From positions 34,849,760 through 34,913,759 of the forward strand of contig JASWHV010000010.1 in assembly GCA_030760725.1 (NCBI GenBank): 64,000 nt of DNA, written 5' to 3'. The position numbers and the translations under genes were made by a program. Of this stretch, positions 56,273 to 64,000 are shown in pieces. Numbering within the stretch: the first letter of the stretch is position 1; every line of letters starts with the position of its first letter. Under the pieces are notes generated by a model that saw only the letters and a program-made list of their open reading frames with translations, made no database searches and was not told the origin of the DNA. Source of the stretch: Neostapfia colusana. Taxonomy: Eukaryota > Streptophyta > Magnoliopsida > Poales > Poaceae.

Positions 56273-59200
56273 TGTCACACCCGGTTTTTCCGAAGAACAA
56301 CCAAGTGAATATCACATGTATGCCAGGATCATCTTCTCATACATGTGATGACAAATAGTGAAGCATCATTTATTACAAGCCAGGTGTCGAATATAAATAA
56401 GTCTTACATAGTATATGTCTCGATGGACAATAATAAGTTCATAAAGTAGCAGCGGAATAATTATTCTCGTGGGCTCCGTCACAGGCGTTGCCCGGGGGAC
56501 TCCATGAACCTAGAAACTTTCTTTGGGTCCAAAGTCTTGGTCATTAAACACCACTTCATTATCTTGACCTGAGCAGCAATATAAACCAACAAATATGCAA
56601 GGTTGAGTACCAATGGTACTCAGCAAGTGTGGGAATGTTATGTCATGCATGGCTAAAGCAAGGAGAGATTGAACTCAGAGTTAAAGCACTACGCAATTAA
56701 TACCTATCACCTTAGCATATTAAGCACATACATTACTACACAGGTGAAATGGTCCCAAACTCCCATCCCATCATCATAATCAAATAACCATAACATCATT
56801 TCCAATGTTAAGCTCCCCGCTTAACATTCACAACCTCCAAGGTCATCATACTCTAATCATTAATAAGTCCAAGCTGCTCTTGACCATCAGCACGGCTGTC
56901 ATGACAGTTTTGACTCTGCAGAGTTTGCACCACTGTACCCACATGTAGTGATTTCATCCCCCGTTGCCGGGTGGACTAAAAGAACCTCCATTATGCCAGT
57001 GGCTACGAACCATATTCACACTTCCCAGGTGTGTAGCCAGGAGATCACTACGAAGCCTTTACAAAGGGATTCCCGACGAGCGTGGGCCCACTGAGGTTTC
57101 ACCCCTAACAGCATACAAGAGGCTCCAACCCCGCTGCAGTGGCCCCCTCTTGAGCCTTGCGGTTCATATGGTAGTCCAGCTGACACCTATTCCCCGCACC
57201 ATCCAACACACCCATACTACGCCGGGGATACACCTAATTAATTGGCCAAGCTGCCCCATCTCAGCATGTGGTTGGCACGGTAAAGCCAGGTTACATGCTC
57301 CATGAACCGGTCCTTAGGATCCAGGAAAGTACTAAACACAAACCCGAGTCTCGTGCACCCAGCACCAACCAAAACATCCAACTTGCCTCGATCCCTACCT
57401 CTACATAACTCATAATATCTCATTCAAGAGTAAGGTAAATAAATTGATGATCTCATATCCCAACTATCCCATTCTAAGCATGGCTAAGCATAAATAATAT
57501 GAATGAATGACAAAATAGAACAAAATCCCATCCCAAGCTACAAGGAAATCAAGGTAATGCAATTCTAGGGAAACTTCCTAGCATGGGTTTCATATTTCAA
57601 TTGACAATGCAAATAATTCTATATACACATCCTAGTATAGGAACAAAGTGGTCAAGGACACTTGCCTCCTTCCGGCTGCTCTTGGAAGGGGTAGTCTCGA
57701 TCTTGGAAAGGAAGAACTTACTCTGAAGCAGGTTCTACTCATACCATCACACATAGCAAAAGAAATGACAAGTCATAAGACATAGTTCACACTTCCACTT
57801 CATACAAACCACACATTCACATTTATGAAAGCCATTCACAATTCTATGTGTTGTTGTTACTCTATGTGTGTTGATTTTTGGCTTACATGCACTTTTAAAC
57901 ATGTGTATATGATTTCTACTTTTGTATTCACATTTATGATTGCATACTATATATGAGTTTCCAATTTAAATAAATTCCTTATATTCAATTACTACACCTT
58001 TTAGCTACCAAGTATTCATGAAAGGTATTTTCCTACTCCGTATGTGTCTTCAGACCTTCTACCAACCCTAAACTGAATTCTTTGGATTTTGGAAACTTCA
58101 TTTATCATTTTCTAGTTATTCGTACCTAGTTTGCTATATTTTCAGATTTATTTCCAATACCTAAAGGTGAACTTTATTATGAAAATAGTAAGACACCTCA
58201 TCTAAACAGAATAGGTTTTGGGTCTAATATATTAAGTCATGTATTTTTGAACTTCTCCTCTGATGTGAACTATTTTACATTTATTTTACTATTTTTCAGA
58301 ATTATTCTCTACTTAAAAATGTGTCCCTATAACTAATAAATGTGAATAATCAATTAAACAGATTCATTTCAGCCAAAAATCTACTTTTATCTCACTCCAA
58401 AGTTTTCCAAGTACTAGGAAAGTTTTTAATTTGAATTTACAATGTGTTTGTCCCTTCTTTTAAATTTTAAATACTAAACATATATTCAAATTCCTAAATT
58501 TAATAACACATAGGGTTAAAATAGTAAACTCACCCCACAACAGGGTCTATTTTATTATTTTAAGAATTTCCAGGGGTCTAACTACACATAACAGAGGGGT
58601 TTTCCTAGTTTTTATTAAGTCCAGGGGCTAAAACTGATTTTTAAATGAATTTACATGATTTTCTGAAGTTCCAGGGGCTAGATCAGAAGTTTCCGGGGCT
58701 AGCTCGTATTTTCCGAGAACCCTAGGGGGTAGCACGTAAGAATCCCGACCTTTATAACGCGGGGCTGACGTGGACCGTCCGATTTAAAACAGACGGCTGA
58801 GATTATAACATCGAACCGGTACGCGGGGATTTAAACTCTATCGTGCGATTTAAAATAGACGGCGCACAAGCGGCCACGTCGCTCTGATCGAGCGTGGGCG
58901 GCGCTGCCCGGCAGCGCATGGCGGCGGGAGGCGGCGATCTCGCCGGAGAGTTTCGGATCTTCGTCAATTCTTCCTAAAACTGTGATTTTATGGAATAGAT
59001 CGGTGGAAGGGAGGTCGGGGATCTCACCTCGGGGGTTTTCTTGAGCTCGGAGGTCCTGGAAAGCGATCGGCGATGAGGTCCGAGGTGAATTCACGGCGAG
59101 GCTCGTCGGCGCTGTGTTTAAACCGCAAACCACCGAGTTTTCTGCACCTGCGAGGTTCCCTGGAGGCGGTGGATCAAGACCAGCGAGTTAGATCAGAATT

Positions 59201-59699
59201 CCCGAGTGAAGATCGAACAGAATTCGCCGGAGAAGCTCGGGTTCTCACCGGAGAGAAAAACGGCAGATCGTGGGGAAAAACGGGGAGATGTCGGGGTTTA
59301 TATAGCCGGGGAAGGGCGGCGTTCGGTTGTGATCGAGTTTGCGTCGTCCACGAACGAAATTCGGCTGGGATACGCGGGGATCCGGGGCGGTTTCGATTCG
59401 GAGGTGAGAAGAGTCCGGCCGGCCGAGCGCGGGCGCGAGGAGGAAGAAGGGTTGGCGGGCCCCGCGTGTCAGTGGGAAAGAGGGAGGGCGCGCGGCTGCG
59501 GGCTGGCGCGGGGGTTAGTGGGCCGGCTGGTGGGTTTCGGCCCACTGGCCGGGGAGGTTTGTTTTTTCTTTTTCTTTTCCTTTTTCATTTCTATTTTGAG
59601 TTTAATTTGAATTCCAGTTTGAATTTGAATTATTGCAACACATGCAGTACGTCCAAAAATTTTTAAATTCCCCTCTTGACAGGATTTTGAGGTGTTACA
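56273..59699 (-). repeat. 3' LTR of element H (3427 bp)
   Basis: Plus-strand ends TGTCACACCC and GGTGTTACA. Minus-strand TATATAAA at 59297-59304. The candidate LTR exons are at 57734-57666 (69 nt, one base short of the G1 exon and so out of frame) and 56568-56510 (intact, ending TTC TAG). Confidence 0.92.
59297..59304 (-). promoter_or_regulatory. TATA box of the H LTR
   Basis: TATATAAA on the minus strand, followed by a GC-rich likely 5' UTR. The counterpart in G1 is at 49943-49950. Confidence 0.65.
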
Positions 59700-59737
59700 G
59701 ATCTACCCCCCTTAAAATAAATCTCGTCCTCGAGATT
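59700..59737 (-). other. Hairpin plus polypurine tract of H
   Basis: On the minus strand AATCTCG-AGGA-CGAGATT (59737-59720), then TAAGGGGGGTAGATC (59714-59700), then the LTR. Confidence 0.85.
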
Positions 59738-59739
59738 GG

Positions 59740-62700
59740 GGTTGTAAGAAAACAATTTAGGAAATTGTGCCTTAAGCTCATCTTCTCGCTCCCAGGTGGC
59801 TTCCTCTTCCGAGTGATGCTTCCACTGCACCTTGCACATCCGGATTCTTTTATTTCTTGTGAGGCATTCCATTGTTTCCAAAATCTTGGAGGGTTACTCG
59901 GCATAAGACAAATCCTCAGTTACGTCAACCTCACTCATGGGTAACACCTCTTCAGGCGTTCTCAGACATTTCTTGAGCTGTGACACATGGAATACATCGT
60001 GCACATCCGATAGGCGAGCCGGTAGTTCTAGTTGATACGCCACTTCGCCTTTCCTCTCCAGAACTTGAAAGGGTCTGATGTATCGAGGTGACAACTTCCC
60101 TTTCACCTTGAACCGACGAAGTCCTCGGATAGGGGACACCTTGAGATAGACATAGTCCCCCACGTTGAAAACGAGCTCTCTTCTTCATACATCGGCATAG
60201 CTCTTTTGTCGTGTCTATGCTATCCTCAAGTTGTTGCGAATTTCCCTCACTTTTGCCTCGGCTTCTTGTAGTACTTCGGGACCAAACACTTTACTTTCCC
60301 CTGTTTGGTTCCAAAATAGGGGAGTTCTGCACTTCCTCCCATACAAAGCTTCAAACGGTGACATCTTCATACTAGCCTGATAGCTGTTGTTATAAGAAAA
60401 CTCCGCATACGGTAAATTCTTGTCCCAACTCCGGTTGTTTTTGAGTGCACACGCCCTCAGCATATCTTCAAGAATCTGATTGGTTCTTTCCGTCTGCCCG
60501 CCGGTTTGGGGATGATAGGCAGAGCTAAAATTCAGGTGGGTTCCCATTGTTTCATGCAACTTCTGCCAGAACCTTGAGGTGAACTGTGTCCCTCGATCTG
60601 ACACTATCTTCTTTGGCACCCCATGGTAACACACGATCCTTGACATGTACAATTCTGCCAATTTGGATCCGTTGTAGCTTTCTTTCACGGGGATGAAATG
60701 AGCTACCTTGGTTAGCCTGTCGATGATGACCCATATTGAATCATAAGCTGATTGGGTCCTAGGCAATCCCACTATGAAATCCATACCGATTTCTTCCCAT
60801 TTCCATTCAGGCACTTTGAGTGGCTGCAATAATCCCGCGGGTCGTTGATGTTCTGCTTTCACCAACTGACATGTGTCACATAGGGCAACATGTTCCGCGA
60901 CATCTCGCTTCATGCCATACCACCAATACCTGCTCTTGAGGTCCTGGTACATCTTCGTACTCCCAGGATGAATAGAATAGTCAGAATCGTGAGCCTCCTT
61001 CAAAATCAATTCACAGATCTTCTTTACTTCTGGCACACAGATTCTTTTCCCGTGCCACACCGCTCCCTGTTCATCCTCTCTGAAACAAGGGGCTTTATTT
61101 TCCTTGATGAGTTGCCTGATTTCTTGTACCATCTCGTCATTCTTTTGACCTCGCGTATTTCTTGCTCTAGGGTGGAGTCCACTTCCATGGCGATGGCTTC
61201 ACCAGTATTCACAAGGCATAGATTGAGCCTTATAACCTCGTCCTTCAATTCTGCAGGCATGTCCTTCAAGCTCAACTTATTGACCTGCACTTTCCGACTT
61301 AAAGCATCTGCCACGATGTTTGCTTTCCCAGGATGATAGTTGATGCCCACATCAAAGTCATTGATTAGCTCTAACCATCTCCTTTGTCTGAGGTTAAGAT
61401 CTGGCTGTGTGAAAATGTATTTTAAACTCTTATGATCCGTATATATCTCTGTCCTCTTCTCCATCAAGTAGTGCCGCCAAATTTTCAACGCGTGTACCAC
61501 TGCGGCTAGTTCTAGGTCATGTGTAGGATAGTTCTTCTCGTGCTTCCGTAGCTGCCGGGATGCATAAGCCACAACATGCCCTTCTTGCATGAGAACACAT
61601 CCCAACCCGTTTCCAGAGGCATCGCAGTACACCGTAAAGTTCTTCTGCATATCTGGCATAACTAGCACTGGGACTGTTGTTAGTCTTTTCTTTAACTCCT
61701 GAAAACTCGTTTCGCACTGCGGCGTCCATGTGAATGTGATTCCCTTCTCCAACAGTTTGGTGAGGGGTCTCAAGATTTTAGAGAACCCCTCAATAAACCG
61801 TCGATAGTATCCAGCGAATCCCAAGAAGCTTCGAATTTCTCCGACATTTTCAGGGGTCTTCCACTTCTGTATATCCTCGATTTTGGCGGGATCCACGGAG
61901 ATTCCTCCCTCCGAGATTATATGTCCTAAGAAGGGAACTCTCTTCAACCAAAACTCACACTTGCTCAACTTGGCATATAGTTGGTGTTCTCTCAGCCTCC
62001 GCAACACCAACCTTAGATGTTTCTCATGTTCTTATTCATCTTTGGAGAAGACGAGAATGTCATCTATGCAAACCACCACAAATTTGTCCAGATATTCCAT
62101 GAATACCTTGTTCATGAGATACATGAAGTATGCCGGGGCATTAGTTAGCCCGAAAGGCATGACGGTGTATTCATACAGTCCGTACCGAGATACGAAAGCT
62201 GTCTTGGGAATATCAGTTTGCCTTATCTTAAGTTGGTGGTATCCTGACCTGAGATCAATTTTCGAGAACACACAAGCTCCCCTCAACTGATCAAACAAGT
62301 CTTCAATGCGGGGTAATGGGTACTTGTTCTTGATGGTTACCTCATTCAACGCACGGTAGTCCACACAGCCTTTGGGATCCGTCCTTCTTGGGCACAAATA
62401 TCATTGGAGCTCCCCATGGTGAGGAACTAGGACGAATATACCCCTTCTCCGTCAGTTCTCTCAAATGATCCTTGAGTTCTCTCAGCTGTTTGGAGTCCAT
62501 CCGATAAGGTCTCTTGTATATCGGGGCTGTTCCAGGCACTAGCTCAATTGCGAATTCCACTTCACGATCAGGAGGCATACCTGGCAACTCCTCCGGAAAA
62601 ACATCTGGATATTCCCTGATGGTCCTGATCTCCTCCACTTTCACCTCAACTTCCCTCCTAGGATCTTGTATTGTTATAAACTTTACTCTTGTGCCACTAG

Positions 62701-63280
62701 GGTGAGTTAGTTCCACCGTTCTGGTCGAACAATGGATGATTCCTTTATGTTTGGTCAACCAATCCATACCCAAGATAATATCTGTCCCTTGTGAATCTAT
62801 CACTATGAGGTTAGCAGTAAATACTACCCCATTAATGTCTAGGTTCACTTTGGGACACACTTGTTTTGTCCTTATTTCTCCACCTGGAGAGTTTACTGCT
62901 AGCATATGGTTCATTTGTGTTGTTGCTAGGTCATGCTTCTTAACAAACCCTTGAGCAATGAACGAATGGGTAGCACCAGAATCAAACAGCAGGGTTGCAA
63001 TGTGTAAATTGGCAGGAAACTTACCAACTACCACGTCGTCTGCCTCTTGCGCCTCCTCCATGGTGACGTGGTTCACCCGTACTCGCATCACATTCTGCTG
63101 TTGCGGCTGTCCGGGCTTCTTCTTTGGGCACTTATGGGCGTAGTGCCCCACTTCACCACAGTTAAAACATTGCACCCCAACCTTAGGCGCCTAGCCTTTG
63201 TTGTCTTGGGGTTGTTTTGGGGGTCCTTGTACTGCTGGTCGAGGTTGATATGTAGGGCGAGGCTGCTGTACGAACTGATG
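59740..63280 (-). pseudogene. pol: Broken pol region of H (knuckle to chromodomain)
   Basis: Order on the minus strand: CCHC knuckle CFNCGEVGHYAHKC (near 63170), protease DSGATHSF, RT with CIDDILVFSK, RNase H (VYCDASGNGLGC), HHCC finger, integrase core (SDRGTQF, GGQTERTNQ) and chromodomain (EEATWEREDEL near 59780). Breaks: TAG 63193-63191, frameshift near 62390, TAA 62034-62032, frameshift near 61140, TAG 60217-60215, TGA near 60183 and TAA 59896-59894. Several of these look like C-to-T changes at CAG, CGA or CAA codons, as expected of methylated DNA. No Pol can be made from this copy. Confidence 0.9.
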
Positions 63281-64000
63281 TTATGGCTGTATTGGTGCTG
63301 CCGGAGGCCTGTAGTTCGGGTTGTACCCTCTTGGTGCTGAGTAGGGCACCGCAGCACAGTTCGTCTGCCCTGCGGGTTGCTGCATCAGACGTGGGCGGGT
63401 GTTGCTCCCTGAGGCTTGATGTGACCACCCGGCCTTCCTCTTGTTCTCATTTTCCAAGGCCTTCAGCTTCCTTTCTACCATAAACGCTCTGTCCACCATC
63501 TTTTGGAAGCTTTCATACTCGTGGGAGGACATTGCACACTGCATTTCTGCGGTAAGTCCTTCCACGGAACAATCCTGTTTCTGCTCATCAGTCTCTATGT
63601 CCCGTGGGGCATAACGGGAGAGTTGAGTAAATTTAGTGAGGTATTCCCTCACAGTCATGTTTCCTTGCTGCAGCCCCAAGAACTCCTTCCTTTTGTTTTT
63701 GAGTTCACCCCTTGGTATGTAATAGTTGTGGAAGCTATGCTTGAACTCTTCCCAAGTGATGTTCTCAGGGTCATGATGGGCGGCCACGTAGGCGGTCCAC
63801 CAATCAGCAGCAGGTCCATGCAATTGATGAGAGGCAAACAGCACGCTCTCATATCATTGGCACTGTATGATCCTCATCTTGCTCTCAATGGTCTTTAACC
63901 AATCATCTGCCTCCAGAGGTTCAGCAGCACTTGCAAACTTTGGAGGTTGAGTTCCTAGAAACTCACTCAACCTTGGTTGGCGTGGTGCAGCTTGTGGAGG
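63281..64000 (-). pseudogene. gag: Broken gag of H, N-terminus outside window
   Basis: The Gag core is readable (FASHQLHGPAADWW, YYIPRGELKNKRKEF, REYLTKFTQLSRYAP). A stop interrupts it upstream near 63857, and TAA at 63283-63281 ends the Pro-rich linker before the knuckle. It is more diverged from the Gag of A and E than those are from each other. Confidence 0.85.

Larger units (their letters stand above)
56273..64000 (-). mobile_element. Element H: decayed Tekay-like chromovirus, 5' end outside window
   Basis: On the minus strand: gag, pol with chromodomain, hairpin, polypurine tract, 3' LTR (56273-59699). Coding regions carry at least seven stop codons and two frameshifts. It belongs to the same family as solo LTR G1. 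The left flank is AGGAG; the right end is outside. Confidence 0.9.

Overview
This 64 kb window is a stack of nested LTR retrotransposons; I found no host gene, rRNA, tRNA or CRISPR array. Plant Ty3/gypsy polyproteins, chromodomains, LTRs of about 1 to 4 kb, tRNA-iMet primer sites and GC-rich promoters point to a grass (Poaceae) genome, probably a pericentromeric or other heterochromatic region. I cannot name the species.

Layout. Element A (1-10700, +) is a Tekay-like chromovirus with one open gag-pol frame (2157-6689) and a 3.9 kb 3' LTR; only the last 334 bp of its 5' LTR is in the window. It sits in B1 (10701-12151, -). B1 appears inserted in B2, a second member of its family (12152-15124 plus 28301-28405, -); both carry gag remnants of a RIRE2/Tat-like type. 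Element C (15125-28295, +) interrupts the B2 LTR. It is a very young Tekay-like element with 4.04 kb LTRs that has lost most of ORF0 and gag. At 28406-29686 and 45117-45283 lie the two halves of an older RT fragment, D (+). D is split by element E (29687-45116, +), the complete relative of C, which has an intact ORF0, an intact gag-pol frame and a perfect 5-bp target duplication. Element F (45284-55956, +, CRM-like and decayed) follows. Its leader contains a solo LTR, G1 (46916-50349). A B-like LTR, I (55957-56272), lies in the F 3' LTR, and a decayed Tekay-like element on the minus strand, H (56273-64000), lies in I. H and the solo LTR belong to one family.

How the parts work together. Each element supplies a promoter in its LTR, a primer site, Gag, protease, RT, RNase H and integrase, and a polypurine tract. 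A, E and H also carry a C-terminal chromodomain; in C it survives only as a remnant behind a stop codon. E also carries ORF0 upstream of gag.

Most interesting signal. Three LTR families (A, C/E, G/H) each contain what looks like a two-exon coding unit: a phase-1 intron of about 1.0-1.1 kb with a GC-AG boundary, a first exon rich in Gln and Glu, and a second exon ending in a stop codon. In the intact copies the frames agree across the junction, and in A and G1 an in-frame stop lies just upstream of exon 1. I do not recognise the product. A second shared signal is a short perfect hairpin directly 5' of the polypurine tract in A, C, E and H.
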